Part shown: positions 51,466 through 60,604 of the stretch, one piece after another | Position numbering within the stretch: the first letter of the stretch is position 1 | How the letters are laid out: each line of letters opens with the position of its first letter | Notes under the pieces: model-generated | What the model saw: only the letters and a program-made list of their open reading frames with translations | What the model was told of the DNA's origin: nothing | The model's database searches: none | Assembly: GCF_039535785.1 (NCBI RefSeq) | Contig: NZ_BAAAXV010000002.1 | Location: forward strand, 496,001 to 560,000 | DNA length: 64,000 nt | From: Nonomuraea helvata | GTDB lineage: Bacteria; Actinomycetota; Actinomycetes; Streptosporangiales; Streptosporangiaceae | Reading direction: 5' to 3' | Program-made: the position numbers and the translations under genes

Positions 51466-52215
51466 ATGAGCATCCCGCCCGGCAGGCTGCGACGCTGGAT
51501 CGGCGACATCACCGTGTGGACGGACTTCGGGCCCGGCGATCGGCTGGTTCACGTCCCTGACGCCGACACCGCCCTGGTCGTGCGCCGGGCGCGGGACGGG
51601 CGCTGCGACCTGCTGGTGGCCGGGCCGCGTACGCGTGCTACGTACAACGCCGGCAAGGACATCCCGTTCAGCCTCCGGCTCCGGCTTCGGCCCGGCTCCA
51701 CCCGGCTGCTGCTCGGCGTGCGAACGGGCGAGCTGGTCGACCGGGTGGTCGGTATCGGCGAGCTGTGGCCCGGCTCGGACGGCCTCGTGCTCCGGCTGGC
51801 CGAGGCAGGGACCGACGCAGGGCTCGTACTGAAACAGCTGGAGTCGGCGCTGCTGGCCCGGATCGCCGCCCGGACCCCGGCGGACCTGGCGCGGAGCGAG
51901 CTGGTACGTGCCGCGGCCAAGGCCCTGACCCGCCCTGCCGGCCCGGGACGGGAGCCGGTGCCCGCCATCGCGCGGCGGCTGGCCGTCAGCGAGCGTCATC
52001 TGCGCGGCCTGTTCGCCGACGACGTGGGGCTCCCGCCCAAGCGCTTCGAACGCATCACGCGCGTCCGCAGGGTGCTCGCGGACGGCCGTGCCTCCGGCTG
52101 GGCGGCGGCCGGCTACTACGACCAGTCGCACATGACGGCCGACTTCCGCGCCATGATGGGCGTGACTCCCGGCGCCTTCTTCGCCGGCCGCCTCCCGGCC
52201 CTTCAGCCTTGCTAA
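51466..52215 (+). CDS. AraC-family transcriptional regulator
   Basis: 249 residues: an N-terminal effector domain with a TALVVRRARDGRCDLLVAGP segment, and a C-terminal double helix-turn-helix (IARRLAVSERHLRGLFADDV, then AAAGYYDQSHMTADFRAMMG) that fits the AraC pattern with its P-G-A-F-F end. Divergent from the NmrA-like reductase gene, whose expression it probably controls. Confidence 0.83.
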   Translation: MSIPPGRLRRWIGDITVWTDFGPGDRLVHVPDADTALVVRRARDGRCDLLVAGPRTRATYNAGKDIPFSLRLRLRPGSTRLLLGVRTGELVDRVVGIGELWPGSDGLVLRLAEAGTDAGLVLKQLESALLARIAARTPADLARSELVRAAAKALTRPAGPGREPVPAIARRLAVSERHLRGLFADDVGLPPKRFERITRVRRVLADGRASGWAAAGYYDQSHMTADFRAMMGVTPGAFFAGRLPALQPC

Positions 52216-52260
52216 GCTGACAGTTAGTTCGCTTTCCGAATCAAGCAGAGGGTCGGCGGC

Positions 52261-52737
52261 ATGGTCAAGGCAACAGGTGAGCACATGGGAGTCGTCTCCG
52301 GGCTGGTGCGCGCCTCCTTCCTGGTGAGCGCCGTGTACGCCGAGTCGGCGCGCGAGTACGGGATCACCTCGCAGCAGGGACAGCTCCTGTGCGTGCTGAT
52401 GGCGCAGCCGTACGGGATGAGCGCGCTGGGCGGGATCCTGGGCCTGGCCAAGTCCAGCCTCACCGAGCTGGTCGACCGCAGCGCGCAGCGGGGCCTGGTG
52501 CGCCGCGAGCCGGACCCGCGCGACGGGCGCGCCGTACGGGTGGCGCTCACCGACCGGGGCAGCGAGCTGGCCGAGGACTTCTACACCGAGACGTGCCGCC
52601 GGATCGACCAGCTTCCCGCGGGCCTGACGGCGGACGAGCGCGCCGCGCTGGCCGGGCTGCTGGGCCGCGTGGTCGAGGACAACCAGGTCCCGGTGGTCTT
52701 CCTGGAGCCGGCCGACACCGCCTCCCACAAGCGCTGA
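52261..52737 (+). CDS. MarR-family regulator
   Basis: 158 residues. The winged helix reads TSQQGQLLCVLMAQPYGMSA, LAKSSLTELVDRSAQRGLVR and REPDPRDGRAVRVALTDRG, with the D-x-R wing typical of MarR. No obvious operon partner; it may control the AraC/NmrA-like region or act at a distance. Confidence 0.85.
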   Translation: MVKATGEHMGVVSGLVRASFLVSAVYAESAREYGITSQQGQLLCVLMAQPYGMSALGGILGLAKSSLTELVDRSAQRGLVRREPDPRDGRAVRVALTDRGSELAEDFYTETCRRIDQLPAGLTADERAALAGLLGRVVEDNQVPVVFLEPADTASHKR

Positions 52738-52746
52738 CCTTGAGCC

Positions 52747-52873
52747 GGCCGGCGGGCATCGAGGCGCTGGCCCGGGACCCGGCCGGCGGGCGGACGGGAG
52801 CTGGCCCGGGACCCGGCCGGCGGGCGGACGGGAGCTGGCCCGGGACCCGGCCGGCGGCCAGGCGGGAGCTGAA
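52747..52873 (+). repeat. 34-bp tandem repeat, about 3.7 copies
   Basis: Units start at 52747, 52781, 52815 and 52849 with GGCCGGCGGG. Copies 2 and 3 are identical; copy 1 differs in the middle, and copy 4 is partial. It lies between the MarR stop and the GH43 start. Confidence 0.75.
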
Positions 52874-52959
52874 AGTTTCAGCCCCGACGTGCGCGGATGC
52901 CGGCGGAGCGAGCGCGGCGCTGGCCTGCCCGCTCAGGCCGGTCCTATGGTGAGGCGGCC

Positions 52960-54408
52960 ATGTCCCGTGTCCTCGCCCTCCTGGCCGGGCTGTGCCTGGC
53001 ACTCGCGCTCCCGCCCGCCACCGCCGCGGCGCGGGCCACACCCCTCAGTGGGTCTGTCGCCGCTCCCGTCACTGTGCCGGTCGGCGCCCAGTTCACCGAC
53101 ACGTCGGGAAATCTGCTGCACGCCCACGGCGGGGGTGTGATCAAGGTCGGCTCGTACTACTACTGGTTCGGGGAGAACCGCAACGCCGACGGCACCTTCC
53201 GGTACGTCTCCGCCTACCGCTCGGCCGACCTGCGCACGTGGGAGTTCCGCAACCACGTGCTCACCCAGTCCAGCGCAGCCGAGCTGCAGGTGGCCAACAT
53301 CGAGCGCCCGAAGGTCGTCTACAACGCCTCGACCGGCCAGTTCGTCATGTGGATGCACAAGGAGAACGGCCGCGACTACGGCGAGGCGCGGGCGGCTGTG
53401 GCGGTCTCGAACACGGTGGACGGCGCCTACACCTACCTGCGCAGCTTCCGCCCGCTCGGCCACATGTCGCGTGACATCACCGCGTTCGTCGACACCGACG
53501 GCACCGCGTACATGATCTCGGCCGCGAACGAGAACTACGACCTGCACGTCTACCGGCTGACCGCCGACTACACCGACGTGGCCGCCCTGGCGCGGAAGTG
53601 GGCCGGCGACCACCGCGAGGCGCCGGCGATGTTCAAGCGCAACGGCGTGTACTTCATGCTGACCTCCGCCGCCACCGGCTGGCAGCCCAACCAGGCCCAG
53701 TACGCCACCGCCACCAGCATCACCGGCACGTGGAGCGCCTGGCAGAACGTGGGCGACTCCACCACGTTCGGCTCGCAGCCGGCGTACGTGCTGCCGGTGC
53801 AGGGCACCTCCGGCACGTCGTACCTGTACCTGGGCGACCGGTGGGCCGGCGCGTGGGGCGGCCCCGTCAACGACTCCCGCTACGTGTGGCTGCCGGTCCA
53901 GTTCCCGAGCGGCACGTCCATGAGCCTGACCTACGCCCGGCAGCTCACCGTCGACGCCGCCACCGGCACGATCACCACGACCGGCACCGGCTACGACCGG
54001 CTGGCGGTACGCCACTCGGGCAAGTGCGCCGACGTGCGCAACGCCTCCACCGCCAACGCGGCCGCCGTCATCCAGTACTCCTGCGGCGGCGGCACGAACC
54101 AGCAGTGGCGCATCCAGTCGATCAGCGGCGGCTACGTGCAGATCGTGGCCCGCCACTCCGGCAAGTGCCTGGACGTGGACGGCGCCTCGACCGCCGACGG
54201 GGCCGCCGTCCAGCAGTACGCCTGCGGCACCGGCACCAACCAGCAGTGGACGCTGCAGGACGCGGGCGGCGGCTACCTGCGGCTGGTGGCCAGGCACTCG
54301 GGCAAGTGCGCCGACCTGCCCTCCTCGTCGCAGGCCGACGACGTCCAGTTCAAGCAGTACGCGTGCAACGGCGGCCAGAACCAGCAGTTCACCCGCACCC
54401 CACTGTGA
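52960..54408 (+). CDS. Secreted GH43-type galactan hydrolase with ricin-type lectin domain
   Basis: ATG 52960 gives 482 residues with a signal peptide (about 1-27). The five-bladed propeller (about 40-345) has HAHGGGVIKVGSYYYWFGEN at the start and IERPKVVYNASTGQFVMWMH and GHMSRDITAFVDTDGTAYMI later, a pattern of the exo-beta-1,3-galactanase branch of GH43 (subfamily 24-like). Residues 348-482 hold three ricin repeats (RHSGKCADV, RHSGKCLDV, RHSGKCADL, each with Q-x-W or Q-x-F), i.e. CBM13. It probably degrades arabinogalactan side chains outside the cell. Confidence 0.82.
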   Translation: MSRVLALLAGLCLALALPPATAAARATPLSGSVAAPVTVPVGAQFTDTSGNLLHAHGGGVIKVGSYYYWFGENRNADGTFRYVSAYRSADLRTWEFRNHVLTQSSAAELQVANIERPKVVYNASTGQFVMWMHKENGRDYGEARAAVAVSNTVDGAYTYLRSFRPLGHMSRDITAFVDTDGTAYMISAANENYDLHVYRLTADYTDVAALARKWAGDHREAPAMFKRNGVYFMLTSAATGWQPNQAQYATATSITGTWSAWQNVGDSTTFGSQPAYVLPVQGTSGTSYLYLGDRWAGAWGGPVNDSRYVWLPVQFPSGTSMSLTYARQLTVDAATGTITTTGTGYDRLAVRHSGKCADVRNASTANAAAVIQYSCGGGTNQQWRIQSISGGYVQIVARHSGKCLDVDGASTADGAAVQQYACGTGTNQQWTLQDAGGGYLRLVARHSGKCADLPSSSQADDVQFKQYACNGGQNQQFTRTPL

Positions 54409-54424
54409 GGAGGCGGGCACCCGG

Positions 54425-55303
54425 TCAGCGCACGGTCTCGTAGTGGCGCAGGAACAGCTCCTCCAGCGTCGGCGGCCGGCTGACCAGGCTGCGCACGCCC
54501 GCGTCGGTGAGCCGCCGCAGCGCCTGGTCCAGCGCCGGGTTGTCCACCGTGAACCGCACCCGCCCGTCGCCGGCGGTGAGGTCGTGCACGCCGGGCAGCC
54601 CGGCCAGCCCGTCCGGCGGCCCCGCCAGCTCCGCCTCGATCGACGTTCGTGTCAGGTGCCGCAGCTCCGCCAGCGTGCCCGTCTCGACCGTCCGTCCGTC
54701 ACGGACGATCGTCACCCGGTCGCACAGCGCCTCCACCTCGGCCAGGATGTGGCTCGACAGCAGCACCGTACGCCGCGGCTCCTTGACGCACTCCCGGAAC
54801 ACCTCCTCCATCAACGGGTCGAGCCCGGAGGTGGGCTCGTCGAGGATCAGCAGCTCCGCGTCCGAGGCCAGCGCCGCCACGAGGGCCACCTTCTGCCGGT
54901 TGCCCTTGGAGTACGTGCGGGCCTTCTTGCGCGGGTCCAGGTCGAACCGCTCCAGCAGCTCCGCCTTGCGCCGCTCGTCCAGGCCACCGCGTAACCGTCC
55001 GAGCAGGTCGATCGCCTCGCCGCCCGACAGGTTGGGCCACAAGGTCACATCGCCCGGCACGTACGCCAGCCGCCGGTGCAGTTCGGTCGCCTCCGACCAC
55101 GGATCGCCGCCCAGCAGCCGGACGGTGCCCGCGTCGGGCCGTACCATGCCCAGCAGGATCCGGATCGTCGTGCTCTTCCCCGCTCCGTTGGGCCCCAGGA
55201 AACCGTGCACCTCGCCGGTGCGCACGGTGAGATCGAGGCCGTCCAGCGCCCTGGTCGACCCGAACGTCTTCACCAGTCCCTGCACAGCGATGGCGTCAGC
55301 CAT
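54425..55303 (-). CDS. ABC transporter ATPase without a neighbouring permease
   Basis: 292 residues, with Walker A GPNGAGKS, signature YSKGNRQK, Walker B LLILDEPTSGLD and a drug-efflux type C-terminal extension. It is nearly the same as the ATPase at 44036 in long stretches. It lies 12 bases after the TetR at 55316, but no permease gene follows; the next gene downstream is the convergent GH43. It may have lost its permease or use the one at 42429. Confidence 0.82.
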   Translation of the reverse strand: MADAIAVQGLVKTFGSTRALDGLDLTVRTGEVHGFLGPNGAGKSTTIRILLGMVRPDAGTVRLLGGDPWSEATELHRRLAYVPGDVTLWPNLSGGEAIDLLGRLRGGLDERRKAELLERFDLDPRKKARTYSKGNRQKVALVAALASDAELLILDEPTSGLDPLMEEVFRECVKEPRRTVLLSSHILAEVEALCDRVTIVRDGRTVETGTLAELRHLTRTSIEAELAGPPDGLAGLPGVHDLTAGDGRVRFTVDNPALDQALRRLTDAGVRSLVSRPPTLEELFLRHYETVR

Positions 55304-55315
55304 GGCGATGCTCCT

Positions 55316-55936
55316 TCACGTGTCATGACCCCGATCGAGGGCCTTCCTGGCCTCCGCGGCCTCTTCGAGGCTGAGCAGCGGGTGGGAGTAGATGTCGAGC
55401 ATCACCCGCATCAGCTTGGCCTGCCCCTCCGGGCTGGTCAGGTCGGCGTCCAGGCCGCGTTCGACGTGCCGGCGGAGGACCGTGACCGACAGCGCCATCG
55501 CGGTGATCAGCGCCGAACGGGACCGCGCGTCGACGTCGGGCCGGTCGGGGCGGCTCTTGTCGGCCTCCGCGATCCATCGCTCGCCGATGTCGACCATCTC
55601 GTCGAACAGCGGCGCCGCCCAGCCCTCCGTCAGCGCCCGCGCCAGGTAGGGCTGGTAGGGCCCCATCACCGCGACCGGGTTCAGGCCGGCCCGAGGATCG
55701 CGCGCGGCGTCCTCGTGCAGCTTGTGGATGAGCTTCACCAGGTGCTGGTCGCACGCCTCGCGCAGCGCCTCCTTCGAGCCGAAGTGGTGACGCACCAGGC
55801 CCAGGGAAACCCCGGCGGTCTCGGCGATCCCGCGGATCGTCGCCCGCTCGAAGCCGTGCTCACCGATATGCCGCATCGCCGCGTCCCTGATCCGCGCACG
55901 CGCGGTGAGGTCCTCCGGATCCGGTACGGTCGTCAT
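55316..55936 (-). CDS. TetR-family regulator
   Basis: ATG 55936, preceded by AGAGGAA, gives 206 residues; the upstream extension to 55987 reads poorly. Helix-turn-helix IRGIAETAGVSLGLVRHHFG SKEA. It is in one unit with the ABC ATPase and likely represses it through the inverted repeat at 55948-55983. Confidence 0.83.
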   Translation of the reverse strand: MTTVPDPEDLTARARIRDAAMRHIGEHGFERATIRGIAETAGVSLGLVRHHFGSKEALREACDQHLVKLIHKLHEDAARDPRAGLNPVAVMGPYQPYLARALTEGWAAPLFDEMVDIGERWIAEADKSRPDRPDVDARSRSALITAMALSVTVLRRHVERGLDADLTSPEGQAKLMRVMLDIYSHPLLSLEEAAEARKALDRGHDT

Positions 55937-55947
55937 CCCATTCCTCT

Positions 55948-55983
55948 GTATAGCCAACTGTTCATACGAAAAGCAGGCTATAC
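55948..55983. promoter_or_regulatory. Inverted repeat upstream of the TetR gene
   Basis: GTATAGCC and GGCTATAC, perfectly complementary 8-base arms 20 bases apart, lie 12 bases before the TetR start. A further GTATAG follows at 55988. Probable TetR operator. Confidence 0.5.
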
Positions 55984-56080
55984 CCACGTATAGTCCCGGC
56001 GCAACGTGCGGCCCGCGCCTCGACTACGCACATCGGCCCGTCCCGTTCTACGCTCCATCACGACGATTGGAGCCACCGCC

Positions 56081-57254
56081 GTGCCACAGACCGACCTCCC
56101 GACGGCCGCCGCGCCCATGCGCCTGACCACCGCCATCCGGCCCTACGACTGGGGCTCGGTCACGGCGCTCCCCCACCTGTTCGGGACCGAGCCCACCGGC
56201 AGGCCCCAGGCCGAGCTCTGGATGGGCGCCCACCCCGGCGACCCCTCCACCGTCGCCGGCATCCCGCTGAACGAGCTCATCGCCCACGACCCCGCCGCCA
56301 CCCTCGGCGAGCCCACCGCCGCCCGCTTCGGCCCCGCGCTCCCCTACCTGCTCAAGGTCCTGGCCATCGAACGTCCGCTCTCCCTCCAGGTCCACCCCTC
56401 CACCGCGCAGGCCGAGGCCGGGTTCGCCGACGAGAACGCCCGGGGCGTCCCCATCGACGACCCGGCGCGCACGTACAAGGACGCCTCGCACAAGCCCGAG
56501 ATGGTCTGCGCGCTCACCCCGTTCCACGGCCTGTGCGGCTTCCGCGACCCCGCCGCCGCCGCGGACCTCCTCGACCGTCTGGCCCTGCCGGACCTTCGCC
56601 CCTGGGCCGACCTGCTCAGATCGGGCGGCCTGCGGGAGGTGTTCGCCCAGATGCTCGACGAGGCCAACCGGCCGCTGCGCGCCCAGGTCGAGCAGGCCCT
56701 GCTCGACCTGGACGGCGACCCCGACCTGGCCGTGTACGGCGACATCGCCCGCGCCTGCCCCGGCGATCCCGGCGTCACCGCCGCCCTCCTGCTCCACCAC
56801 GTCAACCTGCTCCCCGGCCAGGCCCTCTACCTCGGCGCCGGAGTCCCCCACGCCTACCTCGGCGGCATCGGCGTCGAGATCATGGCCAACTCCGACAACG
56901 TGCTGCGCTGCGGCCTCACCACCAAGCACATCGACGTGCCGGAGCTCATGCGCGTCGTGGACTTCACGCCCTCGGAGCCGCACCTGGTACGGCCCGAGGA
57001 GGACGTGCGGGGTGAGCATCACTACCGGCCACCGGCCCCCGAGTTCGCCCTTGCCCGCTACGACCTGGAGACCCCCCCACTCGCTGACCGGAGGCGTTCC
57101 CCAGATCGTCGTCTGCGTCGACGGCGAGGCCCACCTCGGAGACCTGACGCTGCGGCCGGGCGAGTCCGCGTTCATCCCGGCGGCCGTCCCCTCGGTGCGG
57201 CTCTCCGGCAAGGGGACGGCGTACTGCGCCTCGCCGGGCGCCTTTACGATGTAG
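56081..57254 (+). CDS. manA: Class I mannose-6-phosphate isomerase with an apparent frameshift
   Basis: This zinc enzyme interconverts mannose-6-phosphate and fructose-6-phosphate, feeding GDP-mannose and glycan synthesis. GTG 56081 lies eight bases after GGAG (ATG 56117 is the alternative). The sequence shows RLTTAIRPYDWGSVTALPHL, SLQVHPSTAQAEAGFADENA with the zinc-site Q-x-H, SHKPEMVCAL with a zinc glutamate, and AGVPHAYLGGIGVEIMANSD. At a run of seven C near 57078 the frame shifts by one; the rest (GGVPQIVVCVDGEAHLGDLT to a stop at 57254) is the normal C-terminus. Either the run hides a sequencing error or the copy makes a protein lacking the last 60 residues. Confidence 0.78.
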
Positions 57255-57398
57255 ATTTATATGTGATACGTTCAGCGTCGCCGTGCACCGCTGCGACCCG
57301 AGGAGGTGAGACCGATCAACGCTGTGACAGGTCGGGGCTCCCTCCTTCGCATGGTCTAGGGAGCGCCCGAAAAGGCATCCCGAAAGGCTCGAAACGCT

Positions 57399-58151
57399 GT
57401 GCGCTTCACCTCTCAGACGTCGTCGGACGGCGTCACCGAACAACTCTTCATCCTCGGCGAGACCCCCGGCGTGCTGTGGACGCCGCAGGACGCCCTCGGC
57501 ACTCGCCCCGTGATCCTCATGGGGCACGGCGGCGGGCAGCACAAAAAGGCTCCCGGCGTCGAGGCCCGCGCGCGCCGCTTCGTCGCCGAGGGTGGTTTCG
57601 CGGTCGTCGCGATCGACGCGCCCCACCACGGCGAGCGGCCGAAAGGCGAGGCGTTCAACCGGCTCGCGGCCGAGAACCGGGCCCTCATAGCCGCCGGCGA
57701 GAATCCGGCCGCGCTGGTCCCCGCCATGCACGAACTCCTGGCCGGGCAGGCCGTCGCGGAATGGCAGGCGGTCCTGACCGCGGTCCAGCAGCTCGACCAC
57801 GTCGGCGCCGGACCGGTGGGCTATTGGGGCCTGTCGATGGGCTGCGGGCTCGGTGTCCCGCTCGTCGCCGCCGAACCCCGGGTCCGCGCCGCGGTGCTGG
57901 GCCTGCTCGGGTGGTCCGGGCTGGCCGGGACCGCCGCGCGCATCACCGTGCCGGTGGAGTTCCTCCTCCAGTGGGACGATCGGCTGGTGCCGCGGGACCA
58001 GGGCCTGGCGCTGTTCGACGCCCTGGCCTCTCCGGACAAGACGCTGCACGCCAACCCCGGCGATCACGGGGAGGTCCCCGCGTTCGAGACGGACAGCTCG
58101 CTGCGCTTCTTCACCCGGCATCTCGGCCAGGACGCGCCCGCGCCCGTGTGA
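57399..58151 (+). CDS. Alpha/beta-hydrolase (dienelactone-hydrolase-like)
   Basis: GTG 57399 gives 250 residues. Oxyanion loop region MGHGGGQHK, IDAPHHGE, nucleophile elbow GLSMGCG, the acid in LQWDDRLVPRD and the histidine in NPGDHGEVP are in the right order for a serine hydrolase. Substrate unknown. It is alone on the plus strand between manA and a flavin-reductase-like gene. The 144-base gap upstream has a possible short leader frame at 57306-57359. Confidence 0.78.
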   Translation: MRFTSQTSSDGVTEQLFILGETPGVLWTPQDALGTRPVILMGHGGGQHKKAPGVEARARRFVAEGGFAVVAIDAPHHGERPKGEAFNRLAAENRALIAAGENPAALVPAMHELLAGQAVAEWQAVLTAVQQLDHVGAGPVGYWGLSMGCGLGVPLVAAEPRVRAAVLGLLGWSGLAGTAARITVPVEFLLQWDDRLVPRDQGLALFDALASPDKTLHANPGDHGEVPAFETDSSLRFFTRHLGQDAPAPV

Positions 58152-58267
58152 TTCCCGAACCGCACGGCGTGCTCAACGGCATCGAGCACACCGTGCGGCC
58201 GGCCGGAGGCAGAGGCGCGGATACGTTTCGCCGCCGGCTTGAACGTCGCGTTCCTAGGCTCCCTGGC

Positions 58268-58894
58268 ATGAACACGGTGACTGCCGCCACTCATGTGACC
58301 ATCGAGCCGAGCATCCTGTACTTCGGGACGCCGGTCGTCCTGCTCTCCACGGAGAACCCGGACGGGACCTTCAACCTCGCCCCGATGTCCTCCGCCTGGG
58401 CGCTGGGCAACGTGATCGTGCTCGGGCTGGGCGCCGAGGGGCAGACCGCGCGCAACCTGATGAGCCGCCCCGACGTGGTGATCAATTTGCCCGCTCCCCA
58501 CCAGTGGGCGGCGGTCGAGCGACTGGCTTCTCTCACGGGCCGTCACCCGGTGCCGGCGAGCAAGCCCGCGGGCTGCCGTTACGAGCCGGACAAGTTCGGC
58601 GCGGCCGGGCTGCGGCCCTCGCCGTCCGAGACGGTACGGCCGCCACGCGTGGCCGAGTGCCCGATCCAGTTCGAGGCGCGGGCGGAACGCGTGGGGCACG
58701 ACGTCTCCGGGTCGTTCGTCATCGCCGAGGCCGTCGTGGGGAAGGTGCACGCGAACCCGCGCCTCGTCGTGCCCGGTACGCACCACGTGGACCCGGGCGC
58801 GTGGAGCCCGCTCATCTACAACTTCCGCCACTACTTCGGCCTCGGCCCCGAGCTCGGCCACTCCTACCGCAGCCAGACGCCCCGCACCCGGTGA
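58268..58894 (+). CDS. Flavin-reductase-like FMN-binding protein
   Basis: ATG 58268 gives 208 residues with the split-barrel flavin reductase fold: YFGTPVVLLSTENPDGTFNL, PMSSAWALGNVIVLGL and TARNLMSRPDVVINLP. Members bind FMN and act as flavin reductases or oxygenases; conserved NPDGTxNLAPMS is characteristic. Stands alone between an alpha/beta-hydrolase and a convergent gene. Confidence 0.78.
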   Translation: MNTVTAATHVTIEPSILYFGTPVVLLSTENPDGTFNLAPMSSAWALGNVIVLGLGAEGQTARNLMSRPDVVINLPAPHQWAAVERLASLTGRHPVPASKPAGCRYEPDKFGAAGLRPSPSETVRPPRVAECPIQFEARAERVGHDVSGSFVIAEAVVGKVHANPRLVVPGTHHVDPGAWSPLIYNFRHYFGLGPELGHSYRSQTPRTR

Positions 58895-58915
58895 GGGTCC
58901 GGGCAGCCTGCCCGC

Positions 58916-60508
58916 TCAGCGCAGCCGCCGCACCTTGAGCACATTGTCCGTACGGGTGCCGGGGTGGCCGTCGGGTCCGTGCTGGGTGCGCTCGTACTCC
59001 TCGTTGACCAGCACCTCCCACTCCCCCTCCGGCAGTTCGAGAGCGTCGAGGACGTCCTGCGGCGTGGGGAAGTGCGCCTCGAAGGGCGGGTTCTCCACCC
59101 AGGACGCCCAGCCCCCGTGCCCGACCACCAGCAGCACCCCGCCGGGAGCGACGGCCGACGCGGCGGCGCGCAGGATCGTCTCGCGCGGCATGTCACGAGG
59201 GGAGTGCAGGAAACAGGCGGAGACGAGGTCGTACGTGCCCTCGGGGAAGGACACGGACAGGTCGTGCTGCTGCCAGTCGATGCGGTCGGCCACCCCCGCG
59301 CCGCCGGCGTGCTCGGCGGCGCGTTCGAGCGCCACGCCGGAGACGTCGGCCGCGGTGACGCGCCACCCCTGCCCGGCGAGCCAGATCGCGTCGGCGCCCT
59401 CGCCGCACCCGAGGTCCAGCGCCGTGCCGGGCTCGAGGTGCGTCGCCTCGCGCACCAGCATGACGTTGGGGTTGCCGCTCCACATCTGCGTGCTCTGGCC
59501 GTAACGAGCGTCCCAGTACGCCTCGTCGGACTCGTACGACTCCTGGGAGCCGTGGGCCCAGGCCCGGGCGGCCACCGCGCGCCGGGTCTCCTCGGCGATC
59601 AGGTCGGCGTTGATCGCCCCCGCCGCCCGTACGCCCGCCGCCGCGGCGGCGATGACCTGATCGGTCAGGCCGGTCACGTTCCCCGCCACCCAGACCCCCG
59701 GCACGCTGGTGGCGCCCGAGTGGTCGGCGGGCACGCGGGTGCCGATCACGTACCCGGCCATCTCCTGCTCCTCCGTCTCCAGCCCCAGCCCCGCGAGCAG
59801 GCCCGCGCGGGCGGTGAGGCGGCCGGCGGCGGCGAGAGCCCGGCACGCGACCACCCGCCCGTCGGCGAGCCGTACCCCGGTGAGCCGGTCGTCCGTCACC
59901 TCCAGGCCCGTCACCTTCCCCTCCACCACGGTGACGCCCCTGGCGGCGAGCTGCTCGCGCTGCTGCGCGTCGGGCTCGGGCGCGGTGTGCAGGAAGAGGG
60001 TCACGTTCTCGCTCCACTGCCGCCACAGCAGCGCCTGGTGAACGGCGAGCGGGCCCGTCCCCAGGACCCCGATGGCCTGGTCGCGCACCTCCCAGCCGTG
60101 GCAGTACGGGCAGTGCAGCACGTCCCGTCCCCACCGCTCGGCCAGGTCCGGCACGTCCGGCAGCTCGTCGACCAGGCCGGTGGTGACCAGCAGCCGGTCC
60201 GCCTCGACCGCGGAACCGTCGTCGAGCACGACACGGAAGCCCCCTCCGTCCAGGCGTTCGGCGGTCTCGACGGTGCCCGTCACGATCTCCCCGCCGTACC
60301 CGGTCACCTCCTCCCGGCCGGCGGCCAGCAGCTCCAGCGGCGCGACGCCCTCACGCCCCAGGTACGTGTGCACGCCCTCGGCGGGGGCGTTGCGCGGCCG
60401 TCCCGCGTCGATGACCAGCACCTTGCGCCGCGCCCTGCCCAGCGTGAGCGCCCCGCTCAGCCCGGCGGCCCCGCCACCGACGACCACCACGTCATACTTC
60501 GCGTCCAT
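58916..60508 (-). CDS. Fusion of a thioredoxin-reductase-like flavoprotein and a SAM methyltransferase
   Basis: ATG 60508 gives 530 residues. Residues 1-315 form a thioredoxin-reductase-like domain: FAD motif VVVVGGGAAGLSGALTLGRA, the redox pair in HCPYCHGWE, and the C-terminal VWVAGNVTGLTDQVIAAAAA. Residues from about 330 to 530 form a class I methyltransferase with motif GTALDLGCGEGADAIWLAGQG and VAPGGVLLVVGHG. In actinomycetes this pairing also occurs as separate genes. The redox motif is C-x2-C, as in reductases. The divergent XRE-cupin gene 96 bases away probably regulates it. Confidence 0.83.
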   Translation of the reverse strand: MDAKYDVVVVGGGAAGLSGALTLGRARRKVLVIDAGRPRNAPAEGVHTYLGREGVAPLELLAAGREEVTGYGGEIVTGTVETAERLDGGGFRVVLDDGSAVEADRLLVTTGLVDELPDVPDLAERWGRDVLHCPYCHGWEVRDQAIGVLGTGPLAVHQALLWRQWSENVTLFLHTAPEPDAQQREQLAARGVTVVEGKVTGLEVTDDRLTGVRLADGRVVACRALAAAGRLTARAGLLAGLGLETEEQEMAGYVIGTRVPADHSGATSVPGVWVAGNVTGLTDQVIAAAAAGVRAAGAINADLIAEETRRAVAARAWAHGSQESYESDEAYWDARYGQSTQMWSGNPNVMLVREATHLEPGTALDLGCGEGADAIWLAGQGWRVTAADVSGVALERAAEHAGGAGVADRIDWQQHDLSVSFPEGTYDLVSACFLHSPRDMPRETILRAAASAVAPGGVLLVVGHGGWASWVENPPFEAHFPTPQDVLDALELPEGEWEVLVNEEYERTQHGPDGHPGTRTDNVLKVRRLR

Positions 60509-60566
60509 CACGCGTCTCCTCTCGATCGTTCCCGGCTGCGCCAACTGTCCGTGATCGGCCGACGAG

Positions 60567-60594
60567 TTGACAAATATCGTTGCCGAAATGGCAA
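60567..60594 (+). promoter_or_regulatory. Promoter and inverted repeat between the flavoprotein fusion and XRE-cupin genes
   Basis: TTGACA (60567-60572) is a good -35, with a weak -10 17-19 bases on. The inverted repeat TTGCC, five bases, GGCAA (60580-60594) lies within this promoter and could be the binding site of the XRE regulator, controlling both divergent genes. Confidence 0.45.
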
Positions 60595-60604
60595 AGTAGG
60601 GCGC

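Noticed and set aside
52747..52873. CRISPR array
   Set aside because: The units are contiguous tandem repeats without spacers, and no cas genes are present in the window.
52933..54420. 495-residue minus-strand open frame
   Set aside because: Antisense to the GH43-ricin gene, whose signal peptide, propeller and ricin motifs are clear.
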